From positions 62,001 through 126,000 of the forward strand of contig NZ_FRAQ01000005.1 of the NCBI RefSeq assembly GCF_900142385.1: a DNA stretch of 64,000 bases. Direction: 5' to 3'. Within the stretch, counting starts at the first letter, position 1. Each line of letters starts with the position of its first letter. The translations under genes were made by a program, and so were the position numbers. The notes beneath the pieces are model-generated. The model worked only from the letters and a program-made list of their open reading frames with translations, had not been told where the DNA came from and ran no database searches. The DNA comes from Marinobacter antarcticus (GTDB lineage: Bacteria > Pseudomonadota > Gammaproteobacteria > Pseudomonadales > Oleiphilaceae). Shown here one piece after another: positions 27,264 through 36,030 of the stretch.

Positions 27264-28517
27264 TCAAACCCGCGCGATAACCCCGTCAACCACTCTATCT
27301 AGCGCACCCTTATTCTTGTTAACCACTGACAACGCACGTTGGCCGCTGGCCCGACGTTCATCAGCATCGCTGAACAGAGCCAGCAGATGACGGGATAGCT
27401 CATCGGCACTGCCAACCATCGTCACGCCACGGTCATCGAGAAGCCTCTGATAAATGGTTTCAAAGTTGAACACGTGAGGCCCAGAGATCACCGGGATTCC
27501 CCAGCCTGCTGGCTCCAGCGGATTGTGACCGCCGCGCTCAATCAACGAGCCGCCCACGAATGCCACGTCACTGGCGCCATAAAGCATCATCAGCTCGCCC
27601 ATGGTATCCCCAAGATAAACCTCTGTACTTGAGGGGTCTTCACTCCGGGATCGCCGTGCCAGCGAGAACTTCTGTCTATTCACTTTTTCCGCGATCGCTT
27701 CAAAGCGCTCAGGGTGGCGAGGCACCAGAATCAACAGGGCGTCCGGATGAGTGTTCAAAAGCTGCCGATGGGCTGCCAGCAACTGCATGTCCTCACCCTC
27801 ATGGGTACTGCCGGCAATCCAGACCGGGCGCGAGGAAAAGGATGCCTTGAGCTTTAGCGAAGCCTCCCGCACAGCGTCGGGAATATCCACATCAAACTTC
27901 ACGCTCCCTGTCACCGCAACCTTGGATGCTGCAACGCCAATTCTGCGAAACCGTTCTGCATCTTTTTCTGCCTGAGCGGCCACCCAACTGATACTGCGCA
28001 TGATCGGCGCAACCAGGCTTTTGACACGTTCATACCCTCGGGCAGAACGTTCGGAAAGGCGCGCATTGATAAGAAACACCGGCACTCGCCGGGAACGGCT
28101 CTGGCGTATCATGTTCGGCCATATTTCCGTTTCCATGATGACCAGAATTCTGGGGTTGGCCCGGTTCAGAAAACGACGTATCGAACCTGGGGTATCGTAG
28201 GGTGCGTAAGCGTACTGAACCTGACTACCAAACATTTTCATGGCCTGCGTCAGGCCCGTGTCCGTCATGGCGGTCATCAATATAGTAATGCTGGGATCGC
28301 GCGCGAGGAGGCGCCGCACCATAGGCGCCGCAGCAATGGTTTCGCCAACCGAGACGGCATGTACCCAAACCACGGTACCGCTGGCCCGGGGCACAAAGCC
28401 CAGGCGCTGCTGCCAGTTAAGACGCAGTTCCGGGGCCTGTCGGCCTTGCCACCACAACCGCAAAAGAATAAATGGAAGCAGCAACCGTATAAGTTGTGAA
28501 TAGATAAATTGAAGCAC
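27264..28517 (-). CDS. waaA: Kdo (3-deoxy-D-manno-octulosonic acid) transferase
   Basis: WaaA links Kdo to the lipid A precursor in the inner membrane. The 417-residue product starts with a membrane-anchoring helix (FIYSQLIRLLLPFILLRLWW), then GRQAPELRLNWQQRLGF, and has the GT30 motifs WVHAVSVGETIAAAPMVRRL and ETEIWPNMIRQ; the C-terminal half shows VAFVGGSLIERGGHNPLEPA. The start is taken as GTG at 28517, because AGGAG lies six bases upstream and this matches the family's start; an ATG at 28556 adds 13 unlikely residues. One or two Kdo transfers cannot be told apart by sequence alone. Confidence 0.93.
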   Translation of the reverse strand: MLQFIYSQLIRLLLPFILLRLWWQGRQAPELRLNWQQRLGFVPRASGTVVWVHAVSVGETIAAAPMVRRLLARDPSITILMTAMTDTGLTQAMKMFGSQVQYAYAPYDTPGSIRRFLNRANPRILVIMETEIWPNMIRQSRSRRVPVFLINARLSERSARGYERVKSLVAPIMRSISWVAAQAEKDAERFRRIGVAASKVAVTGSVKFDVDIPDAVREASLKLKASFSSRPVWIAGSTHEGEDMQLLAAHRQLLNTHPDALLILVPRHPERFEAIAEKVNRQKFSLARRSRSEDPSSTEVYLGDTMGELMMLYGASDVAFVGGSLIERGGHNPLEPAGWGIPVISGPHVFNFETIYQRLLDDRGVTMVGSADELSRHLLALFSDADERRASGQRALSVVNKNKGALDRVVDGVIARV

Positions 28518-28640
28518 GCAGGACTCCTGGCAAACCAGTGCGCTATCATATCGCAAACCCTATTGATTTGCTTACGACTGACTCTGCCGGGCACCATAGC
28601 CTGGCCAGTAATAAACTAACCCTTCCAGGACCTGTTTCAA

Positions 28641-29588
28641 GTGAAGAAGAAATACCGCCGGCAGCCACGGAATACAGACTACTCTGCCTACCGCCATCCT
28701 CGTTGGTGGCCAACATGGGCTGGAATTGCGGTTATGTGGAGCGTCGCTCAGCTTCCGATCCGTTTTCAGTGGTGGCTTGGCAAGCGTATTGGCCTGCTGG
28801 CCTGGCGACTTGCCAGCAGGCGCCGCCACATAGCCGAGGTCAATATCCGATTGTGCTTTCCGGAGTTCACTCGGTCGCAGCAAGATGCGCTTGTGCGCAA
28901 TACCTTTATCGCTAATGGAATTGGGCTGATTGAGCTTGGAACTGCATGGTTTCGAAACCCCAAAAAACTCACCGGCATAACGGAAGTTCACGGCAAAGAA
29001 CACCTTGATAACGCCTTGGCCAAAGGTAAGGGCGTGCTGCTGCTGGGCGGCCATTACAGTACTCTGGATCTCGGCGGCAGCCTGATTACAGAGTATATTG
29101 AAGCGGATGTGATGCAGCGGGATCACAACAACCCATTGATGAACGCCATCATGACCCGGGCGCGGGAGCGTCGGTATGGCACGGTTCTCGGCTCCCGGGA
29201 TCTTCGTGGTTTGCTCCGAAGCCTGCGGGATAATCGCACCGTATGGTATGCAACAGACCAGGACTATGGCCGCAAGGACATTGTGTTCGCGCCATTTTTT
29301 GGCATCCCAGCCGGCACAATCACGGCCACTTCACGAATCGCAGCACGCAGCCACTGCAAGGTTGTTCCTTTCAGCCACTTCCGGCGAGACGACAAACCCG
29401 GTTACGACATTTATTTTCACCCTCCGCTGGAGTCATTCCCAAGCGGTGACGACCTGCGGGATGCAACCGAGATCAACCAGATTCTTGAACGTGAGATACG
29501 GCGCGCCCCAGACCAGTACCTCTGGATGCACCGGCGTTTCAAAACGCGGCCAGACATAGACGACCCGGGCTTTTATGGCAACAAATAG
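28641..29588 (+). CDS. Lipid A biosynthesis acyltransferase, LpxL/HtrB family (first copy)
   Basis: An inner-membrane acyltransferase that probably adds a secondary fatty acid to lipid A. The 315-residue protein has an N-terminal hydrophobic segment (WAGIAVMWSVAQLPIRF) and the HX4D active-site motif in LLLGGHYSTLDLGG, followed by ATDQDYGRKD and FAPFFGIPAGT. Translation starts at GTG with AGGA upstream. It is divergent from waaA and overlaps the next gene by 14 bp. A second family member lies at 35100; which is LpxL and which LpxM cannot be told. Confidence 0.9.
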   Translation: MKKKYRRQPRNTDYSAYRHPRWWPTWAGIAVMWSVAQLPIRFQWWLGKRIGLLAWRLASRRRHIAEVNIRLCFPEFTRSQQDALVRNTFIANGIGLIELGTAWFRNPKKLTGITEVHGKEHLDNALAKGKGVLLLGGHYSTLDLGGSLITEYIEADVMQRDHNNPLMNAIMTRARERRYGTVLGSRDLRGLLRSLRDNRTVWYATDQDYGRKDIVFAPFFGIPAGTITATSRIAARSHCKVVPFSHFRRDDKPGYDIYFHPPLESFPSGDDLRDATEINQILEREIRRAPDQYLWMHRRFKTRPDIDDPGFYGNK

Positions 29589-30555
29589 AGCATCACCGGC
29601 ACCTGTAATATGGTTGCTCACAGACAACAAGCCCGGGCACCGGAATCAACTGAAAGGCCTGGGTAACCGTTTGCGGGTGAAGGCCGGCGCCAGCCTGTTC
29701 TGGATCGATGCTCACGACACAAGCGTTCCATTATGGCGCGCACTGCTGGCGATACCCCCTGCGCTGGATAAAGCGTTACCCCACCCAGACCTTATCATCG
29801 CCGCAGGCACGAGCACTCATAGGCTTCTGCTCTCATTGCGGCGGCTCAGGAATGCAAAAACTCTGGTCATCATGAAGCCCGGGTTCCCGCGCACGTGGAT
29901 CAATGGCTCAATTATTCCTGCCCATGACGGGATTGCACAGAGCCGGGATACTCTGATCACAGAAGGTGTCATCAACACCGTTACGCCCCTTGCCAGAATT
30001 ACTGACAAGCCGGAAGCTCTGTTGTTGCTTGGCGGGCCTTCCCCGCATTTTGACTGGGACGATGACGTTGTTTTCGGGCAAGTCACCAACCTGATTGGCG
30101 AGTACCCGCAATGGCGCTGGACGATCAGTGGCTCAAGGCGAACACCGGATGCTCTCAGGGCGAGACTTGATGAACTTTCTGGTCCCCGGATCACCGTGGC
30201 AGACCCTGACAGAACGCACGAAGACTGGCTCAGCCATCACGTTGCCGCGTCCAGGGCCATCTGGGTAACCCCGGACAGCATGTCCATGGTGTGCGAAGCT
30301 GCAACATCCGGCGTTCCAACCGGGCTGTTTCAGTTATCCGAACGCTCAGATAGTCGGGTTGTCAGCGGCGTCCAACGGCTGCTCAAAGCTGGCTATGTGG
30401 CCCGCTGGAGCGATCATGCTGCAGTAATGGGCGGCAAAACTGGCCATGAGACTTCTCTTTGGGAGGCGGATCGGGCCGCAGACTGGGTAATTCATCGCTG
30501 GTTTTCTCCGGGTTCCGGGAAAATGAAAAAAGGACAAAAGAGGACGACTACTTGA
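29575..30555 (+). CDS. ELM1/DUF1022-family protein
   Basis: The 326-residue product resembles the bacterial 'mitochondrial fission ELM1' family (Pfam Mito_fiss_Elm1): VIWLLTDNKPGHRNQLKGL at the start, LIIAAGTSTH, LLLLGGPSPHFDWDDD and WVTPDSMSMVCEAATSG in the C-terminal half. The overall shape is that of a GT-B-like glycosyltransferase. No enzyme activity is established to my knowledge. It overlaps lpxL-like by 14 bp and the following GT4 gene by a TTGA junction, so it is part of the LPS operon and probably acts in core or lipid A assembly. Confidence 0.85.
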   Translation: MATNRASPAPVIWLLTDNKPGHRNQLKGLGNRLRVKAGASLFWIDAHDTSVPLWRALLAIPPALDKALPHPDLIIAAGTSTHRLLLSLRRLRNAKTLVIMKPGFPRTWINGSIIPAHDGIAQSRDTLITEGVINTVTPLARITDKPEALLLLGGPSPHFDWDDDVVFGQVTNLIGEYPQWRWTISGSRRTPDALRARLDELSGPRITVADPDRTHEDWLSHHVAASRAIWVTPDSMSMVCEAATSGVPTGLFQLSERSDSRVVSGVQRLLKAGYVARWSDHAAVMGGKTGHETSLWEADRAADWVIHRWFSPGSGKMKKGQKRTTT

Positions 30556-31667
30556 GAATTCTTCAGGCACTGCCGGCCCTTTACAGTGGCGGTGTAGAAA
30601 GAGGAACCGTGGAATTTGCGTCGGACCTGGTACGACACGGCCATGAGTCGTTTGTCGTTTCCAACGGTGGTCCGCTGGCAAAGCGCCTTCAAGAACAAGG
30701 CTCGACCCACATCCAGATGCCGATTCACCGCAAATCGGCCGCGTCGCTTGGTCAGATCCGGCCTATGCGAAAACTGATCAGGGAGCTGCAGCCAGACATT
30801 ATTCACGTACGCTCCCGTATGCCTGCTTGGATTGTGCGCCTGGCATGGAAGGGGCTGCCCGCGCATCAGCGCCCCGCGATCGTTTCAACCTTCCATGGCA
30901 TGTACTCCGTTAATCCCTACAGCGCCATCATGGCGAAATCAGATCACGTGATTGCAGTTTCAAATTGCGTGCGTGACTACGTTCTCCGAAACTTTCACGT
31001 TCCGGAACAGAAGCTATCCGTGATACAGCGTGGCGTGGATGTAGATTATTTTCGGCAACGGAAATTAAGCGGAGCATGGCGACAGGCTCTGTTTGCGCAG
31101 TTTCCTCAACTTGAAGACAAACGCATTCTGATGATGCCGGGGCGCATTTCCCGGTGGAAAGGCCAGCTCCAGTTTCTTGAGGCAATGGCGGAAATTACCC
31201 ACGAAAAGCCCCACTGCCACGGCATCATTGTGGGCGGCGTGGAGCCAGGCAAAGAGCATTTTATGGGGGAGCTCGAGCAGCAGCGCGCCAAACTCGGGCT
31301 TACCGACAAGGTCACCTTCCTGGGGCAGCGGGATGACATGGCGGAGCTTTACCTCTTCTCCGACCTCGTGTGCCACATGTCAACAAAACCGGAGCCCTTC
31401 GGTCGCACCGTCACCGAGGCTCTTTCATCCGGCACACCCGTCGTTGCATTTAACCGGGGTGGTGCCGCAGAAACATTACAGGCATGCTTCCGTGACGGAC
31501 TTGTAACTCCCGATGACACCCGGGAATTCGCCCGGGTTGCACTCAGGCTGTTGAACGATAAAACATCGAATATCGAGATCCCCTTCAGGTTTCGTCTTCA
31601 GGCGCAAACAGAGTCGACACTGGAGGTCTACCGCAAAGTTCTTGGCAACGCGCCCCCGCTATCATGA
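30552..31667 (+). CDS. Glycosyltransferase family 4 (LPS)
   Basis: A cytoplasmic GT-B glycosyltransferase. The 371-residue product shows LPALYSGGVERGTVEFA (sugar-nucleotide N-domain), DHVIAVSNCVRDYVL in the middle, LMMPGRISRWKGQLQFLEA, and the retaining-enzyme E-x7-E motif in EPFGRTVTEALSSGTPVVA. The TTG at 30552 is taken as start because AGAGGA lies eight bases upstream; it overlaps the ELM1 stop codon. It overlaps the next GT4 gene by four bases (ATGA). Confidence 0.9.
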   Translation: MRILQALPALYSGGVERGTVEFASDLVRHGHESFVVSNGGPLAKRLQEQGSTHIQMPIHRKSAASLGQIRPMRKLIRELQPDIIHVRSRMPAWIVRLAWKGLPAHQRPAIVSTFHGMYSVNPYSAIMAKSDHVIAVSNCVRDYVLRNFHVPEQKLSVIQRGVDVDYFRQRKLSGAWRQALFAQFPQLEDKRILMMPGRISRWKGQLQFLEAMAEITHEKPHCHGIIVGGVEPGKEHFMGELEQQRAKLGLTDKVTFLGQRDDMAELYLFSDLVCHMSTKPEPFGRTVTEALSSGTPVVAFNRGGAAETLQACFRDGLVTPDDTREFARVALRLLNDKTSNIEIPFRFRLQAQTESTLEVYRKVLGNAPPLS

Positions 31668-32704
31668 GCGCACCAGACCATCTCACCGTCGTCCAGCTAA
31701 TCGCCACTCCGGGAAGCAATTGGGGAGGCATGGAGAAGCATACAGCCGACCTTTCGGAGGAGCTTGCACGCTGCGGCCATAAAGTACATGTTCTTGCTCA
31801 CCCTGATTACAGACAACGCTTTTCACACAGGGTTAATTTCCACCCTTTACCGGTTCAATGGGGAAGACGGAACCCCTTGCTTAAGCTGCGTTTAAGGCAA
31901 ATTATTCGCAAGCTGTCACCCGATGTGCTCCACGCCCAAGGCAATAAAGCTGCCGCACTGCTGTCTGGAACGGGAAGACACGGAAACATAACGGTGGGCA
32001 CGATCCACGGGACAAAAACCAGCCATAAGGATTTCTGCAAGCTTGACGGGGTAATTGCCGTCAGTACCGGGATATATCAGAGCCTTTCGCACGCCAATAC
32101 AAAGCTGATATACAACGGCGTAAAGCCTCAGAACAACGGAGCTAAAACAACCAATGCGATTCCTGAGGTCCAAGCCTTTGCGCTGGCTATAGGTCGCCTC
32201 GAGCCAGTCAAGCAGTTCGACTACCTGGTTTCTGCGTGGGCGGCACTCAACCCGCCACTGCCACTTTACATTCTGGGCGATGGCTCCGGGATGGATCTAT
32301 TGAAGGCGCAGGTACAACGCCTTGGCGCTGAAACGCTCATAAAGCTACCCGGCTACGAAGACAACCCCGCGGCCTGGCTGCAACAAGCGTCGGTCTGCGT
32401 AATCAGTTCTGAGCGCGAGGGTTTCCCTTATGCGCTGGTTGAAGCGTTACTTGCAAGGTGCCCTGTGCTGTCAACGCCGGTCAACGGTGCGCTTGATCTT
32501 CTTCCTGCGGAAAGCCTGGCAGACTCGACCAGCCTGAACGCGCTGCAGACACTCCTGTCGGTGCAACTTGCCGACCTGGGAGGCCTGAAGAAGAGCCAGG
32601 AAGCATGCTTTGGGCGTGCCTCCCGAGAGCTTACCCTGGAGGCCATGACAAGCCGGACCGAAGCTTTTTATTATGAGCTTCTAGGCAAAAAATCCGTGGA
32701 CTGA
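31664..32704 (+). CDS. Glycosyltransferase family 4 (LPS)
   Basis: The 346-residue protein has N-terminal ATPGSNWGGMEKHTADLSEEL, a linker region VIAVSTGIYQSL, the C-terminal domain start ALAIGRLEPVKQFDYLV and the E-x7-E motif REGFPYALVEALL. It belongs to GT4; donor and acceptor are not predictable. It is the last of four overlapping plus-strand genes starting at 28641 and converges on the GT2 gene with a 49-bp gap. Confidence 0.9.
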   Translation: MSAPDHLTVVQLIATPGSNWGGMEKHTADLSEELARCGHKVHVLAHPDYRQRFSHRVNFHPLPVQWGRRNPLLKLRLRQIIRKLSPDVLHAQGNKAAALLSGTGRHGNITVGTIHGTKTSHKDFCKLDGVIAVSTGIYQSLSHANTKLIYNGVKPQNNGAKTTNAIPEVQAFALAIGRLEPVKQFDYLVSAWAALNPPLPLYILGDGSGMDLLKAQVQRLGAETLIKLPGYEDNPAAWLQQASVCVISSEREGFPYALVEALLARCPVLSTPVNGALDLLPAESLADSTSLNALQTLLSVQLADLGGLKKSQEACFGRASRELTLEAMTSRTEAFYYELLGKKSVD

Positions 32705-32753
32705 CCACACAATTCCCGCCGTGGTTCTGTGCAATCTCTGGTCTATCCTAAAA

Positions 32754-33554
32754 TCACTTTTCTGCGCTGCTCTGGCCTTCTATCTCCGCCAGCATCTGCA
32801 ACTCTTTTGCCTTGGCCAGCCTCATGAAATTTCTATTCGCAGCCGTAATAGAAACACTGAGCCCAAACCAGCCGTTCATGACCTGCCGGTGAATCAGATA
32901 ATATTTGAGAAACTTGAGAGGGAATTCCACAAACAATCGGCCAGCGGAAATTTTTCGGCCTTTCGCCACCAGATACCGCGCTTGCTCTGAGGAAAGCTGG
33001 CAGTATTTTCTCTCCATTTGCTCAAGCGATATAAGCGTCCTGTGGAGAACATCTCCCTTTAGATACTCTACCTTCCCCTCCCTCACCTGGGGCCGATCAT
33101 TATTGCTATCTTTCTCCGCCTCAATTGCAGCCTTTTTTCGGTTGTATAGCCGCAGGATCTTCTTGCTTTTATCATGCCTGAACGGGTGCCCGGGGTTCGG
33201 TTGAGACAACACCCAACGCATTTTAAAGCCCGCTATGTCAGCCGGAATGGGCGCCTCGAAAAGTGCCTTTATATTTTCAACAAGTTCGTCCGACAGGACT
33301 TCATCAGCATCCAGATCCAGTACCCAGTCATTGCGGCAGAGACTTGCGGCATACGCCTTCTGACACGCGAAGCCGTGCCAATCATTGTGCACAAACCGGG
33401 CGCCTGCCGATTCCACAATATCCCTGGTGTTGTCTGTACTGCCAGAGTCCACGACAATGACTTCATCAACCCAGCCAATCACCTTTGCCAGCGACTCCGG
33501 GAGCCTCATCTCTTCGTTCTGGGTAATGTAGTAAACGGATAGCGGTAGCTTCAT
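32754..33554 (-). CDS. Glycosyltransferase family 2, LPS-core type (WaaE/KdtX-like)
   Basis: The 266-residue protein begins MKLPLSVYYITQNEEMRLPE, has IVVDSGSTDNTRDIVE and the metal-binding DxD region VLDLDADEVLSDEL, typical of GT2 enzymes that add a hexose to the inner core. The ATG at 33554 has AGGA about seven bases upstream; a frame open to 33602 is not conserved. It is alone on the minus strand between two plus-strand blocks and is divergent from manC. The C-terminal domain of the ligase fusion at 36031 is a related GT2 sequence. Confidence 0.88.
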   Translation of the reverse strand: MKLPLSVYYITQNEEMRLPESLAKVIGWVDEVIVVDSGSTDNTRDIVESAGARFVHNDWHGFACQKAYAASLCRNDWVLDLDADEVLSDELVENIKALFEAPIPADIAGFKMRWVLSQPNPGHPFRHDKSKKILRLYNRKKAAIEAEKDSNNDRPQVREGKVEYLKGDVLHRTLISLEQMERKYCQLSSEQARYLVAKGRKISAGRLFVEFPLKFLKYYLIHRQVMNGWFGLSVSITAANRNFMRLAKAKELQMLAEIEGQSSAEK

Positions 33555-33687
33555 CACGGATCCTGGCATTAAAGCAGTCGACTCAAGCCTCAGGCCGGTC
33601 ATTATTAAGATGCCAGTATGGTAAAGTATTTCACCTCAGGTTGGTGCTTTTCCAAAGCTTTCACAAACTCAGGCCCGGAGTAAACTC

Positions 33688-35103
33688 ATGATTCACCCCG
33701 TCATTATGGCTGGCGGTACCGGCTCGCGACTTTGGCCGCTGTCACGACAATTGAACCCGAAGCAATTTCTTAAGCTGACGGACGGCCCACTCTCGATGCT
33801 GCAATCGACGGTGGCCAGGCTTGACGGGATGGATGCTCAAAAACCACTCCTGATCTGCAATGAAGAGCATCGCTTTCTGGCGGCGGAACAAATGCGGCAA
33901 TCCGGCCATGAGGATAGCTGCATTATCCTTGAACCCTGCGGTCGCAACACAGCACCTGCCATCGCACTGGCGGCGCTTCAGCTTTGCGAGAACGCCGATG
34001 GCGATGACCCGCTTATGCTGGTTCTTGCCGCCGATCATCTGATCAAGGATGTGGATGCGTTCCAGAAAGGCGTAGCACAGGCTGTCCCTCTGGCCCAAGA
34101 CGGCAAACTCGTGACCTTCGGAATTGTTCCCCACCAACCGGAAACCGGATACGGCTATATACATCGCGGCAGTGAACTCGCCGTTGATTGCTACTCCGTT
34201 GATGGCTTTGTGGAAAAGCCCGACATTCAGACTGCCAAAGCCTACCTTGCGTCCGGAGAGTACCTCTGGAACAGCGGTATGTTCCTGTTTGGCGCCCGGC
34301 AATATCTGACAGAGCTGGAATTACACCGCCCTGACATTCTCTCTGCCTGCCGTGCCGCGATGACGGATACCAGCAAGGACCTTCACTTTATCCGGGTGAA
34401 TTCGGAGCTATTCGCTGAATGCCCCTCTGAATCAGTGGACTACGCGGTCATGGAAAAAACCGATCATGCCGCAGTTGTCTCCCTGGACGCAGGCTGGAGC
34501 GACATCGGATCCTGGTCCGCCCTTTGGGATGTCAGCGACAAAGACTCGAATGGAAACAGCCTCAACGGCGATGTGATTGCTCACCAAACCCGAGACACGC
34601 TTGTACGCGCAGATAGCCGCCTCGTTGCCACCATTGGAGTCGATGATCTGGTCATAATCGAGACCAAAGACGCCATTCTTGTTGCTCACAAGGACAAGGT
34701 GCAGGACGTAAAAGCTGTGGTTGAGCAAATCCGCAGCGATGGCCGGCACGAGCACATGAATCACCGTGAGGTCTACCGTCCCTGGGGAATCTATGACTCC
34801 ATAGACAGCGGCCCTCGCTACCAGGTGAAGCGAATCACTGTAAAGCCTGGAGCAAAGCTCTCTGTTCAGATGCATCATCATCGCGCTGAGCACTGGATCG
34901 TCGTCAGCGGTACAGCGCGGGTGACCAACGGCGAAAAAACCTATCTGGTTACAGAAAACCAATCCACATACATCCCCATAGGACAGGTGCACTCTCTGGA
35001 AAATCCGGGGGTTATCGATCTGGAACTGATCGAAGTGCAATCCGGCTCCTATCTCGGCGAGGATGACATTGTCAGATACGAGGACCGGTACGGCAGAAAA
35101 TGA
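33688..35103 (+). CDS. manC: Mannose-1-phosphate guanylyltransferase / mannose-6-phosphate isomerase (type II)
   Basis: The enzyme makes GDP-mannose; the C-terminal cupin domain isomerises fructose 6-phosphate. The 471-residue product has the pyrophosphorylase loop [25 protein letters not shown] in the middle and the isomerase cupin motif [16 protein letters not shown]. It has GGAG seven bases before the ATG. It overlaps the next gene by four bases (ATGA). No phosphomannomutase gene is in the window, so that step is encoded elsewhere. Confidence 0.95.
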   Translation: MIHPVIMAGGTGSRLWPLSRQLNPKQFLKLTDGPLSMLQSTVARLDGMDAQKPLLICNEEHRFLAAEQMRQSGHEDSCIILEPCGRNTAPAIALAALQLCENADGDDPLMLVLAADHLIKDVDAFQKGVAQAVPLAQDGKLVTFGIVPHQPETGYGYIHRGSELAVDCYSVDGFVEKPDIQTAKAYLASGEYLWNSGMFLFGARQYLTELELHRPDILSACRAAMTDTSKDLHFIRVNSELFAECPSESVDYAVMEKTDHAAVVSLDAGWSDIGSWSALWDVSDKDSNGNSLNGDVIAHQTRDTLVRADSRLVATIGVDDLVIIETKDAILVAHKDKVQDVKAVVEQIRSDGRHEHMNHREVYRPWGIYDSIDSGPRYQVKRITVKPGAKLSVQMHHHRAEHWIVVSGTARVTNGEKTYLVTENQSTYIPIGQVHSLENPGVIDLELIEVQSGSYLGEDDIVRYEDRYGRK

Positions 35104-36005
35104 GCAAGTTGAAGTATTTTTTTGTTGCAGGCCTTCTGCGTATCGCAGGTTGGCTCTCTCTGGCGAGCGCGCAAAGGATTGGCAAGCTTGTGGGTTTGCT
35201 TATGTGGAAGATGCCGGCAAAGCCTCGTGAGGTTACCGACATCAACCTCTCCATTTGCCTCCCGGAACTATCACAACCCGCACGCGCAGCAATGGCAAAA
35301 GAGTCGCTGATGAATACAGGGATGACGATGCTTGAAGTTCCTTTGATGTGGGAGTGGCCCGTTGAAAAATGCCTTGATCTGGTTCAGGAAACAGAGGGGC
35401 TTGAGCTAATTGATGAGGCAATGGCTGACGGCAGTGGGCTGATTCTGCTCGCGCCGCACCTGGGGAACTGGGAATTGGCAGGATTGTTTTTCTCATCCCG
35501 TTACAAAATGGCCGCACTGTACAGCCCGCCTAACATGCCGGAATTCGAGGACTACATGATTCGGGTCCGGGGGAGGCTTGGCTCAGAGCTCGTGCGCGGC
35601 GACAGACGGGGGCTCGTAAGACTGGCCTCGATTCTCCGGGAAGGAGGCGTTGCCGGTATCCTTCCTGATCAGTCCCCGCGCGGCAAAGGCAATGCTTTTG
35701 CTCCGTTTTTTGGCATGGAGGTCAAGACCATGACTCTTGTGTCGAAGCTCATGCAGCGCACTGGCGCCAAGGCTCTGATTACTTATGCCGAGCGGCTGGA
35801 GAACGCTCAAGGTTTTCGGATTGTAGTACGCCAAACCGAGCCGGGCCTGGATAACAAGGATGCCGTGGCAGCAACAACAGCACTGAACCACACTATCGAA
35901 CAGTGTATTCGGAGCATTCCCGGGCAGTACCAATGGGAGTACAAACGCATGCGGCACCGGCCAGCAGGCGAAATCAATCCCTACAACCCGGGCCGGGTAT
36001 GCTGA
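35100..36005 (+). CDS. Lipid A biosynthesis acyltransferase, LpxL/LpxM family (second copy)
   Basis: The 301-residue protein has a hydrophobic N-terminus ([18 protein letters not shown]), the HX4(D/E) motif in [14 protein letters not shown], and conserved [18 protein letters not shown]. The sequence differs clearly from the copy at 28641 (HLGNWE versus HYSTLD), suggesting that the two add acyl chains at different positions. It is coupled to manC by an ATGA overlap. Confidence 0.9.
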   Translation: MSKLKYFFVAGLLRIAGWLSLASAQRIGKLVGLLMWKMPAKPREVTDINLSICLPELSQPARAAMAKESLMNTGMTMLEVPLMWEWPVEKCLDLVQETEGLELIDEAMADGSGLILLAPHLGNWELAGLFFSSRYKMAALYSPPNMPEFEDYMIRVRGRLGSELVRGDRRGLVRLASILREGGVAGILPDQSPRGKGNAFAPFFGMEVKTMTLVSKLMQRTGAKALITYAERLENAQGFRIVVRQTEPGLDNKDAVAATTALNHTIEQCIRSIPGQYQWEYKRMRHRPAGEINPYNPGRVC

Positions 36006-36030
36006 CGGTTTACCTCGCGGACACTCCAAC

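Noticed and set aside
28688..28695. GGCGGTAG on the minus strand, resembling the ops core bound by RfaH
   Set aside because: It lies inside the first LpxL-type gene, on the wrong strand for the operon that follows, and the full ops consensus is not present.
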